NCBI RefSeq assembly: GCF_041146395.1 | Contig: NC_090986.1 | Span: 42,506,001-42,570,000 of the forward strand | Length of the DNA: 64,000 nucleotides | DNA from: Eulemur rufifrons | Lineage: Eukaryota > Chordata > Mammalia > Primates > Lemuridae | Direction: 5' to 3' | Shown: positions 37,401 to 50,705 of the stretch, piece by piece | Layout of the letters: each line of letters begins with the position of its first letter | Position numbering within the stretch: the first letter of the stretch is position 1 | Position numbers and translations under genes: made by a program | The notes under the pieces: model-generated | Database searches by the model: none | What the model saw: the letters and a program-made list of their open reading frames with translations, nothing else | Told to the model about the DNA's origin: nothing

Positions 37401-39089
37401 AATGACTTAGATAAGGTTTGTAAAGCAGAACAAAAGTGCAAATTAGTATTTTATTGGCAAGGAAGCAGAGGCCAAATGATTAGAAACTCTTCAAGACTGG
37501 CTTTAGATTCATAACTGCTCTGGTTTTTTGTTTTAATGCACAAGATTAAATAAAATGCAATGTATTGTGTTGTATTTTGTTTTGTTTTCCATAATCCTAG
37601 GCATAGTGCACATACTGCCATGCAAGAAAAACGAAGTGCAGCTTAAACTGCCTCTTCTTACTACAGACTCATTCGTTCTCATTCTAGAATCAACACTTCT
37701 CATTTTCCTTGTTAGAAAATTAGCAATGCAGCTCATATCCCTGGATCAGTGGATGAAGGGAAGGGATAATTTGTATAGATTATCCAATTTCCTGTGAGTA
37801 AATGGGAACACAAAGAGAAAGGAAGAATAGAGAAAGAAGAAAATACCAGAGTGGCCAGAGACAAATGGGCTACTCAAAAGCGGTTGCCTGGAATGCAGGG
37901 AATGGAAGCCTGAGGTAATTGTTTGAAACTGAATGAGTCAATTGTTTAATTCTATTTTGAAATAGCTGAAAAGTCCATAACCTCTAAGTAAAGTCAATGT
38001 TTTTCTAACAAAGATAACCCGAGTAATACACAGCCATCATGCCTTCTAAAAACATTTGAAATTTAATTATTATATTTAGCTTTATGAAGTATGCAATGTA
38101 AAAAAAATAGCTATTGTAATTTTTTTTATTGTATTCCAAAATAAGAAAGGGCCTATAATGAATGGGTAATGAAACGGATGACACATTCTTTCTTGATGAT
38201 TTTATCATGATTGGGTACCATGGTATAAACTTGAAGTCAGGTTAATGAAATGGATCATAACCAAGAATACAAAGCAAAGAAAGAAAGAAAGAAAACGATT
38301 TCTCCAGTAGGACTGTTCAATGTAGATGTTATATTCACAAACTTGCATCTCCTGTTATCTCAGCGTTAGACATTGCCTACGAGACAACTGGAAGCCCAGT
38401 TTACCACATTTGGAAGCTGTTAATTGCTGGTAACAGAATTCATATTTGGCACTTCTCTCTCACTACTGTAATCATAAAACCTCTGCAATCTGGAGGAAAG
38501 ATTTATCTTTTTACAACCTGCCCTGACCCTTCACCTTTACTGTAGGCTTCAAGCTCAGCTCAAAACGTCTTCAACTTCTCTGCCCAGTAAAGAGTTTCAG
38601 GCTCCAGATGCTTTTGTTCCAGGGGACTCCTCAGCTTTCTTTTAAATGACATGGAAAGAGTCTAGTCCTTTGTCTTTTCATGTCATTTAAAGTCAGGAAA
38701 GTTACGTGGCAGGCCAAAGGAAGTTAATCTTTAATCATATGTGGTACCAAAGCCTTATGCGTCCATACAAGTCCAAGATTGTCTTGCTAAGTCAGAGTCA
38801 GTCAACGATAATTTTTAGATAAAATTTTTCTTTATACACTAGTGTATGAAGAAAGTCACATATTTCAGTGTCCACATGCCTGGCTAGACATCTCCCAAAC
38901 CTCGATCTCCACCTTAGCTTCTCTTGAAATCAGCCTAGTAAATCTCAGGAGTCAAGATTCCAGTCATCTTGGGAGAATGAGTTACTTTTCATATCACCCC
39001 AGATTTAGTCACAAAGAACTTCATCTCACAGCATTTTCTGGTGCAATAAAACTTTACCATTTGTTTTAATTATGAATTCACTAAGTTGG
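37401..39089. other. Unassigned DNA with an inverted repeat and a GAAA run
   Basis: No gene is supported. A GAAA run lies at about 38276-38293. A perfect 13-bp inverted repeat (tttaaatgacatg / catgtcatttaaa, 38641-38653 and 38679-38691) has a 25-base loop. Confidence 0.5.
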
Positions 39090-39210
39090 TTTAATTCAAC
39101 AAAATGTATTTAGTGATTTCTCTTCTCTCCACTCTGAGCAAATTTGCCATCAGTCTATGCCCTTAGGGAATTTACCCTCTGGTTAGTGTAGATGACCACT
39201 AGTGAAACAA
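39090..39210 (-). repeat. L2 LINE 3' end, antisense
   Basis: 'aattcaacaaaatgtattta', 'ccttagggaatttaccctct' resemble the antisense L2 3' end. Weak. Confidence 0.45.
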
Positions 39211-39889
39211 CTTTTAAGGTATTTACAGAGAAATATATAAGCAAGAACCAAAAAAATATATAGGGCAGCTTTTGTCAAGGTCAACAGAAGTTCACTTTCT
39301 AAATATAGGGCAAATGGGAAGATAACTCTATGGTCATTTTCTGCCATCAGCATATGCCTAGTGATTTATTTTACACTGCCTTCTGGCTTCATAAAAAGCC
39401 CAGCACTCAAAGGGCTGGAGACCTCCTAAAGTTTGCAATAGTGGCAATAAACTACAAAGAAATTACTAGCAAGATGCTACATAACCCTAAGTAGCACAAA
39501 AATCCCAAACATGCAGCAATGATGGTACAATCATCCACCCAACCTCAAATTCCTGAAGTCCCTCCAGATGCCACGCAGAAACTTCGGTCTCTGAATCATT
39601 CAAGTAATAGCCAGACTCATACACAAAATAGAATCTTAACATGTTTTAAAATCTGAAAATTCCTTAAGATTTAAAGAAAAGTGAAAGTCATTCAATGTAT
39701 CTCTCAAAAGTACAGTAAATTCTATTTGAATAATCTAGTGAGACCCCTAAAATTCTACATGATTTTGATAGAAAAGATTTTGTGGTTGACAGACTTCCAA
39801 ACTTATGGAAAAATGAATTTAGAAGAGTAATTTTGTGAAGGAATCTAGAAGAGTTTTTACAGGCATTTTTTCATTTACTAACAATGTTT
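39211..39889. other. Unassigned AT-rich DNA
   Basis: No repeat or gene is recognised. Confidence 0.5.
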
Positions 39890-40090
39890 TTTTGAATTAA
39901 TAATTGTAAACATTTCAATACCTTCTCTATCCCAGGCACTTTGCATATTTTATCATCTAGATTTTTGCAATAACACTAAGTAACATCTCCATTCTACAGA
40001 TGAAGTCTAACAATTTTCCCAAAGTCATACATATCGTAAATAATAAAAGTAGGATTTAAAATCAGAGTTATATCATTTCAAAGTTCATTC
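39890..40090 (-). repeat. MIR SINE, antisense
   Basis: 'ctatcccaggcactttgcat', then 'tctccattctacagatgaag', then 'ttcccaaagtcatacatatc' is the antisense MIR order. Confidence 0.6.
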
Positions 40091-40889
40091 TGCAGCAGTG
40101 ATGATGGTGGTTTTGGGGGAAGGGGAAGGAGGCACTTCAAAATCTCCATTTACTTCCTAGAACATCTCTGTACTCTTCTGCTGTTCCTATTTAAGCTTTG
40201 AAAAACAATAATGTCCATGTAGTCTCCCTATCTTCTTTTGAAGGTCTTTCTGCATCTACTCATTCAAGCTTTACTTCTTCTGAGGCTCCACTTATGCACT
40301 GTTCAAAATAGAGTCTTTGGGAAATGAATATTTATAAACCTGTTTTACAAATTGGTAAACTGCTTCCTATGTTGGTCAGTGGGAATGGCTGGGTGGTACT
40401 GTAGCTCTCTGTCTCTGTAACCTGAGCGCTGGATCTGCCTTCTCCTTGGCAGCTGTGTTTCCCTGCCGTAATTAATTTCCTGTGCCCTGTTGCTAGGGGA
40501 AGGGCATTTCAAACCTTCTTTGCCAGGAAGAGTCACTTCCTGGCTATCTCTACCTAGTTCAAGTTCAGATTTTCACATTGCATAGAATCATAACATTTCC
40601 TGGGTTTTACCATCATACAGCTGAAATTGATAGGCATTACCATTAATTACTTTATCCTAATAGTTTATCCTAACAGCCCAGTTGTCTTAGATTTTTATCA
40701 AGAATCAAAATGAATCATAATGGTCTTACTGAAAAATGTATTGAGGTATTGATACTTGATTTTTACTATTGGTGCTATTAATTAACAAATCTGATGACAT
40801 AAAATATCTTTAAAAAGGAGTAGTGTTCCCTCCAAAGCTCAGCTTGCCACAATTTTCTTGTATCTGGTCTGATTCCAGGGTGGAAAGAG
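40091..40889. other. Unassigned DNA with a GC-richer centre
   Basis: No repeat is assigned. The interval 40380-40520 is less AT-rich and holds 'cctgttgctaggggaa'. This is a candidate for conservation only, with no evidence yet. Confidence 0.45.
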
Positions 40890-41330
40890 GAAAGATTCTC
40901 AAGGAATAGGTAGAAAACTGCCATCTATTATGATAATTCCCAAGTCTAATATCTCCAGCCAGACCTCTACCCTCAGCTCTAGATTTGTGCTAATATTTGC
41001 AAAGAGATATCCTCTCCTAGATGCCCCACACATTCTTCAGACTAAATATTCTCAGAAATAAATTCCAAAACCAACTATCTCTTTTATATTTCTTGTCTCT
41101 CTTAATGGAACCCCCATCTAACTAATTGACCTAAGCCAAAAATATGAGTTTAACAATTGTTATGTTCTACCCTGTCATTTTCACCTTTTAAATAACTTTC
41201 ACTCAAACCCCTTCCTACCATCTCTTGCCACTACTTTTGCTGGCAACCTCATTACTGAGCATGCTAGTCTTGCTGCCTGCTGCACCCACCCAGACCTTTC
41301 CTAAGCTGCCCCTTTTAGGAAAGAAGCATT
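40890..41330 (+). repeat. L2 LINE internal segment
   Basis: 'gataattcccaagtctaata' and 'gccagacctctaccctcagc' follow the L2 segment preceding the 3' end, then 'ttaatggaacccccatctaa' and 'caaaccccttcctaccatct'. Non-coding. Confidence 0.6.
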
Positions 41331-43984
<2,654 letters not shown>

Positions 43985-44575
43985 TTTTCCCACTGCACTC
44001 TACCTGCTGTATAATTTCTAGAATAATATTTCTAAAGCAAAATCCTGTTGGATTACTTTGCCTTCAAACCCTTCTGTGACACTCAGTATGGTCCTGCAGA
44101 TGTTTTCACTCCCCACGCTTAACTGCTTCAGGCTCCAATCCCACAACCATCTCAGTCCCTCCAGCCTCTCTCCTCTACTGCCCCCATAAACCTAGACATC
44201 GCTTCCTCCTCTCCTCATTGCTTCCTTCCCCTGGCCCGAATCTATCCACCACCCTTAGTGAACTCTGAATTACGTAAGACTCAGCCCCAGAGATCACTGT
44301 CTTCTCAGGGACCCCTTCCTGAACAGGCCTAGAAAAGGTTAGCCGTGTCTCCACCTCTGTCCTCCACCCTCACTGCTCCGTCATTAGGTCATTAGGGCAA
44401 TGATCACAGCGTTGTCTCCCAGTTCACCTCTCTGTTTCACCCACTACAATGTGATCTCCTTAATAGTGGGAAGAATCCTCTTGAAACCTGGAAATCATCT
44501 TTAATTATTTTTAAATACCCAGCACCTGGCATAGTTTCTAGGATGCTGTACTGTAAATGTCTATTGAAAAAATAA
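43985..44575 (+). repeat. L2 LINE 3' segment
   Basis: Sense L2 in order: 'taaagcaaaatcctgttgga', 'ccttcaaacccttctgtgac', 'cactacaatgtgatctcctt', 'cccagcacctggcatagttt', about 590 bp in all. Confidence 0.7.
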
Positions 44576-44726
44576 CTAGTTATCATTAAATGTCACCAAA
44601 AGTCACAGGCAATGCCTGAGAGAGGGTGAGGGCTCGAGATTGCTAAGGTGAAGTCTCTGTGCAGAGTTAAGGGACAGATCAGTCCCATCTGTTATATCCC
44701 CTCCTTTTGGGAAGCCCAGCAAATCT

Positions 44727-44741
44727 AAAAAAAAAAAAAAA
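44727..44741. repeat. Poly-A run
   Basis: About 15 A bases, with no recognisable upstream element. Confidence 0.9.
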
Positions 44742-45009
44742 TTTCTTAATTTTGAATCTCCTCCCCCAAGGTCTAGCTCCATGACTTGGAAAACTTTCTA
44801 TTTGACCACTTGCTCAGGCAAGTGGCCATGACTCTCTTACATAATTCATTTCTTTCACCTAAAATATTGGTTACCAAAGCTGTGATTCTGCCACCCCCTG
44901 CAAGTGGAGAGAGCCTCTCCAGGGCCTGTGACATCCTAATATTTGCTTGTGTGCCAATATTTGAAATGTAACATTCTTAAGAGTTCCCTTTAATATTTCA
45001 GCAAGACTT

Positions 45010-45196
45010 GTTTGTTTGTTTGTTTGTTTGTTTTGTTTGTTTGTTTTTAGAGACAAGGTCTCTCTCTGTCACCCAGCCTGGAGTACAGTGGTGTCATCAT
45101 AGCTCACTGCAGCCTTGAACTCCTGGGCTCAAGCAGTCCTCCTGCCTCGGCCTTCCAAGTAGCCAGGATTACAGATGCAAACCACTGCACCCAGCA
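45010..45196 (-). mobile_element. FRAM-like 7SL-derived right monomer
   Basis: A free right-type monomer on the minus strand: 'gtgcagtggtttgcatctgt' (complement near 45190) to 'gagctatgatgacaccactg', with a (TTTG)n tail. The decayed duplication tcagcaagacttg (44998-45010) and tcagcaagccttt (45197-45209) marks it as an independent insertion. Confidence 0.8.
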
Positions 45197-45209
45197 TCAG
45201 CAAGCCTTT

Positions 45210-45961
45210 ATTAACAGTGTACCACATGCTAGGCATGGTTTTTATTGTTACCATTTATTGAGTATATGGCAGGGTCAATAATTTATGCACTACCAGTTAG
45301 GTGTGAAAGCAAATGTAGTTTCTTTATTGTCTACATTTTCTCTAATTTTGCTTTCAAACTACCACACTGCTGGGTTATGGGAAACAACATGGCTGTTGAA
45401 TTGCAGTATATAATTTCTTTTGGACAGTACCTTTGGAGGAAATCCTCAGTCCTTCCAATCTTCTCCACCTGAATTCCCAAGGTGGTTTCTGGATGTACAA
45501 GAGACTTCCAAGACCATGAGTTACTGGGATAGGAGGCATCTGGGGGCCATGCCCAGAGGTCTCAGTAGTGGATGAGCTTTGGGTCCTCGCTGACCTCTGC
45601 AGGAAAATACGTCTGCTGGTCTCTGGATGTCCTGCGGGCACATACTGCTGAAGTCTGGGTCTGGTCAACCTATGGGGTGTTCTCTGCTGGTTCCATCCCA
45701 TCGGGGCTCTCACTGGCATTGTGGGCCTGTCTCAGTCGCGCAGCCAAATCATTCCCAGGCTCTGGTTTAGGCCCCCGACCCTGCAGCAGTGGGGTCACTC
45801 TGCTCTAGCTCCCACGCTCCCTCACAGATTCTCCAGCCAGGTTCCTTCTTTGTCCCCTATGGGCCAAACACATACTTCTGGATTCCTCGCACAGCACATG
45901 AAACTCAGGTACGTGCAGAGTAATCAGAGAAGAAGGGAGCAGGACTTCTAGCCCTCTATAT
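45210..45961. other. Unassigned, GC-richer DNA next to an LTR
   Basis: The stretch 45480-45950 is GC-richer than most of the window and lies directly downstream of the minus-strand LTR at 45962-46315. It could be the retroviral leader or gag region. No primer-binding site and no recognisable Gag motif was seen, so I leave it unassigned. Confidence 0.4.
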
Positions 45962-46315
45962 TGTTACAGCAAGTGTTAATAGCGTGTAGTTGCGAGGACA
46001 AACCAAGGGGCACACGGAGAGTAGGAGAATCAAAGTTTATTCACCGGCGGGCTCAGAGGGGTCTCACCACCAAATTCTGAGCCCTGTTTACTCAATTTTT
46101 CCCACTTTTATTAAGTTGGGCTGGTCCGAGGGGTGGGGTCTCAGGTGGTTAATTTGCGGCCAGGTAATAGGTTAGTTGATGTGCCAGGTAATAGGCTTAG
46201 TGTTATGCTGATGAGGGTCTTCTGTGAGGGATGGGGGTCTCAGGTGGCTGATATGCCAAGTAATAGATGGAGGTTTTCCTTATCAATACGACCCATTGCT
46301 CAGCCACTTGGAACA
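45962..46315 (-). mobile_element. Retroviral-type LTR with repeated U3
   Basis: Starts with tgtt and ends with aaca, the expected LTR ends. On the minus strand a TATA-like ttaataaaagtggg (46104-46117) is followed about 75 bp on by an AATAAA signal (complement at about 46037), as in gammaretrovirus-like LTRs. The U3 part has three imperfect repeats ending in 'gccaggtaatag' or close to it (46135-46170, 46175-46194, 46234-46266). It lacks a clear target-site duplication or an adjoining primer-binding site or polypurine tract, so solo status is not certain. Confidence 0.6.
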
Positions 46316-46321
46316 TACCCG

Positions 46322-46439
46322 CTAGGACAATGTTTCTCAAACTATCTGTACAGTGTTTTTCTCTCAATCCACTGCAAACCAATAATTTTGTGAAATATAA
46401 TAAAAATTAATTCCTAGAAATGTAAAATACCAAAAAGGG
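46322..46439. repeat. hAT-like transposon end (left part, tentative)
   Basis: 'aatgtttctcaaactatctg' resembles the end of a hAT-Charlie element such as MER5. The candidate opposite end is at 46840-46870 ('accacagtttgaatagcacc'), and the Alu lies between. Tentative. Confidence 0.35.
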
Positions 46440-46790
<351 letters not shown>

Positions 46791-46870
46791 CAAGTCCCAG
46801 TTTTTAAAGATTATTATTGGATTCAACAAGCATGAAACTAGTCTTCTCAGAACCACAGTTTGAATAGCAC

Positions 46871-47836
46871 CAGCTTAGAAGGTGCCACGTTGGACCAAGG
46901 GCTTCTCTAGGGTGGTATCTGATCTTCCCGGGCAGTGCGGGGGAAGGGAAGAACAAGTCCCACCGTTCTGGAATTCTCCAGAGTTTCTCCTTATATTTTT
47001 CTAACAGCCTTCTAATGCCACACCCACCTATACCTGCTGTTGCCATGCCCCAGAGTTGTTGCCTTAGGGATAAAGCCAGGAGACACTTTCCCTGCCTGTG
47101 TCTCTCTCTGTCTCTGTCTCTCTGACCAAGAACCCCTCCACTCTCTCCTCTAGCTTTCCCTCTACTTGGACTTTATGGACAAAAGTCCCCGTCTTTGCTT
47201 CTTTTCTTTTAATTTCAATAGTTTTAGAGGGTACAAGTTGAATTCTGTTACATGTATATATTGTGTACATCTTTGCTTTTGATATTTGAACAGGAGTGTT
47301 TTTCCCTTTGTCTCTTTCTCTTTATTTTTTCTTTCTTTTTCTTCTCTCTTTTTTTCTTTGCAGCAGTTTAGAAAACTCACTCTCTAAAAGGCTGAACTCT
47401 CTTGCTAGAAATTTTTTTTTTTTTAAAGTTGGCTTTGCAACTCAAGGCTGATCAATGCCCTCTTTGTTCTAGTTGGTGTCCGCCCTTCTCCCGGAGGGAC
47501 GACTGCCATTGACAAAATGGGTGGGGAGCCTCAGTGGCAAAAAAATTTGCAGAATATGAAAATATTACATAAAACACCCATTATACTCATATCTGGGTGA
47601 TAAAAATAGCAGCAATTATGAAGGGTTTAAAAACTTTAAAAACGTTACACTTGCTTGATAATTGCACAAAATGATACTTTGGATGGAAACATGAATATAT
47701 CCCTTTACTACACATTCATCTCACCATGTGACAGGAAGAATTCTATATTTATATAGATATGCACACACACATACATATATACGGAACCAAAAATATCACT
47801 AGTATAAAATACAGTTAAAATTGTAAGAGTTATTAA

Positions 47837-47869
<33 letters not shown>

Positions 47870-50361
47870 TAATTGGAGGGAAAATGATCCTTATGCATTC
47901 TTGGAATTTTAACTTCACATACCAATTGACCTCTGCTTTACTCTGATGAAAATTGAGTTGCCCAGAGAAAATTGGATGGTTCATTCTCCATATTCTTGTA
48001 TTTCAAAAATTGCAGTTTTGTAAAGTTGCCTGCAAAATTACTTTTTAGAATTCAAAATAACCATCAAAAGAAACTAGAAAATCTAGGCAGTGTTTGTACA
48101 TCTTCTCTTACTGTTATCAATTATTTATTATAACCACATGAATAATTCTAGTTGCTATTTCTATTTCAATAGCTATTATGTTCTCAAAAGTTGCTGTAAG
48201 AAATAAATGTAGTTTTCTGAGACCGTATCTCTTTAAGGCTTGTAGCTGAACAGAGGTCATAGTCATCTCACTATTGGAAGTTTTTGTTCAGGGCCTAGAA
48301 TATTAAAGAAACCAAATAAATGCCTGCCAAATTAATTAGTTATTGGGAGTGAAATCTCACCTTTCCCAAACTTCTCTTGGGCACACTGTCCCTCCACGTG
48401 TGCATACTTTAAACTAACGTAATAAAAAGGAAGTAGAAAACATGTAATTTTTTTAAAAAATTCTAAACAAATATTACTAAATATCCTACAGTATCTTTAA
48501 ACAATTCATTCTCAGGGTATTAGAATCCAGATAGAAGAGGGATGGCACATTCACATTAGATAATTTGGGGAGAATTTAATGAAGAGATTCCTTTTGAGGG
48601 TGTGGTCAGAATGTAGGGAACCTACAAAGATAGTGCAGTACCCCAGGGCTGATTAAAGGGTACGTTGTTACCATCCTCAGACGAAAGAAGCCAGTTGGAG
48701 CAGAACCCCAAGATGGAGAAAGCTTAGATGGAAATACTTAGTGAAACCTACCATCCTCAGAAGACTCTACGAAAAGATGAAGAAACCAAGCTAAAGGACA
48801 CAAACATACATTTCTGTTACAAATACAAGTAGTATTTTAAATGACATAGACTTTACTCTTTTTTTCCCACTACTTGCTGTCACTTCCCCCTTAACAGTAT
48901 CTGTGACTTCGGGTCAAGGAATGTAGCCAACACAAAGTGCTCTCGCCTCCTTGTGAGAAAAGAGCCTAGGGTGTTCCCGTTTGGCAGACTCAACCATAAG
49001 TCAGAGGAAGCCTGCTCGTATAGATCAAAATCCTGCTTTCCAGAGTAGGGTGAAGGAGAGTGTTAAGTGAAGCTAGAGAAGAAAACACAAGACATCTAAC
49101 ACACTCAATATGTTGTCTTGCAATGCATGCTCCAGGAGGACACACAGTTACATGTGTGCTCTTTACAATATTTTGCACCTAATGCATGCTTAAAATACAT
49201 GAAAGAGCTAATGAAAGCTATATACAAGCATATCAAGAGTAACATCATTTGTCTTATTGTCTTTTCATAATACCTTATAACAATAGTAAATACATTTTTT
49301 TGAGTTTTCATTATGTGTCATTATCATACATTCTTGGATTGTAATGAATGTCATGTTTGTGGCCACCAGCCATAAAAAGCCTCTGTAAATTTGTGGAATT
49401 TCCCTCTTTGTGAGTCTTGCATCCCAAGGTAGAAGCCAGGACTAAGTGTCCCAACATCAGGCATGAAGCCCAGCTTCGACCAATCATACCAATATAAATG
49501 AGACTGAGTTTGGAAGAGAGAAAGGAAGCAATGAGAACGCACTGCATGAGGACTCCCTTTTCCCAGCAGGCACAGTAAAGCATGGCACAGAACCCTGTCA
49601 TTCTAGACAGGATACACAGCAGTAAGTGTCCCTTGCTTGGACTTTCAGTATAGACTACATTGCCCACACCCAGAATAGATGTGAAATCAATATTTTTTCC
49701 TGGCTGTGAGGCCACTGCGTCTGATTTTCTGGCCCTCCCAAAGATTCTCTAAACCACCTTTAATAACTTTCTTTGCTACTAAAACTAGCCAAATTAAGTT
49801 CTGCTGTTTGTAAATGTTTTCTTAAAAATCTGAGTGATACACATTTTAAACAACATGTTAATACAAACTTATGAGATTTTTCTTGCCAATAAAAAAACTA
49901 GAGCTTGGAAAAGTAAAGATTACACAGCTTGGAAGTGGCCAAAGGGCCAAGTAAAAAGAGACCTTTCTCGTGCCAAAGCTCATGCTCGGTTCACTCTCCA
50001 CAATGGCCTTTTCACCCTGTCTGCTACCTACTCACCTACAATGTCAACAACAAACTCTTCAAAAGAAGCAAGTCCTGAAAGAGATGTTTTAGGGAATGTT
50101 AGGCAAGAAGATAATTATCAGTTGAGAGGCTTTTATAGAGACAACTGCATTTATATAAAAAGAATCAAGGACTCAGGTTGATTTTCAATGCAAGCAGAAA
50201 AAGTGCTGTAATTCAATCTATGGAGGTAAGGGTGATATCTACCTCAAACCAAAAGCATTAGAATTTTTCCTTCTGTTTTCTCCCGTCTTCAGGCATCTTT
50301 AAATGTGAAACTCAGATGTCATCCAAGCCCCTCTTGGCCTTTGGAACATGACATATATTTC
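46871..50361. other. Unassigned DNA with microsatellites
   Basis: A C/T-rich tract is at about 47095-47160 and 47300-47355. A run of 16 T is near 47409-47424, and (TG)n at 47840-47867. An open frame of 134 codons on the minus strand (49311-49715) matches nothing known. A segment at 48758-48845 has a relative at 50998-51085 (listed). No gene is supported. Confidence 0.5.
48758..48845 (+). repeat. Local duplicated segment, copy A
   Basis: About 88 bp that match 50998-51085 at roughly four of five positions ('gaagaaaccaagctaaagga', 'gttacaaatacaagtagtat'). The similarity extends some 25 bp further upstream ('gtgaaacctaccatcctcag'). Either two copies of an unidentified dispersed repeat or a local duplication. 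Confidence 0.75.
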
Positions 50362-50705
50362 TGCTATGGTTTGAATGTGTCCCCTCCTAAATTCAGATAT
50401 TGCCAGTTTGATAATATTACGAGATAGGGACTATAAGAGGTGATTGGGTCATGAGGACTCCTTCCTCGTGCATGGTATCAGGCACCTTTATAAAAGGGCT
50501 TGATGGAGGGAGGTCATCTATTAATAGCTTGCTCTTCTTTCTTCTGCTACTTGAGGACTCAGTGTCCCTTCCCTTGGGAACAGACAGCCCTCACCAGACA
50601 ACCAAACCTGTCAACAACTTGATCTTGGACTTTCCAGTCTCCACAATTATGAGAAAATAAATTTCTGTTCTTTGTAAATTACCCAGTCTTGCATGCTCTA
50701 CTCTG
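50362..50705 (+). mobile_element. MaLR-type solo LTR (MST-like), end decayed
   Basis: Starts tgctatggtttgaatgtgtc. It then follows the MST-like LTR: 'ggtgattgggtcatgaggac', 'ctttataaaagggcttgatg', 'gatcttggactttccagtct', then 'ataaatttctgttctttgta' and 'aattacccagtcttgc'. The normal 3' end is decayed after about 50695. Same group and orientation as the 37.0-kb LTR, so similar in age. Confidence 0.82.

Noticed and set aside
45375..45719. Possible retroviral Gag frame next to the LTR
   Set aside because: The protein is proline- and arginine-rich but has no Gag zinc knuckle or other motif, and no primer-binding site follows the LTR.
49311..49715. 134-codon open frame on the minus strand
   Set aside because: No resemblance to a known protein and no splice or promoter context that I can support.
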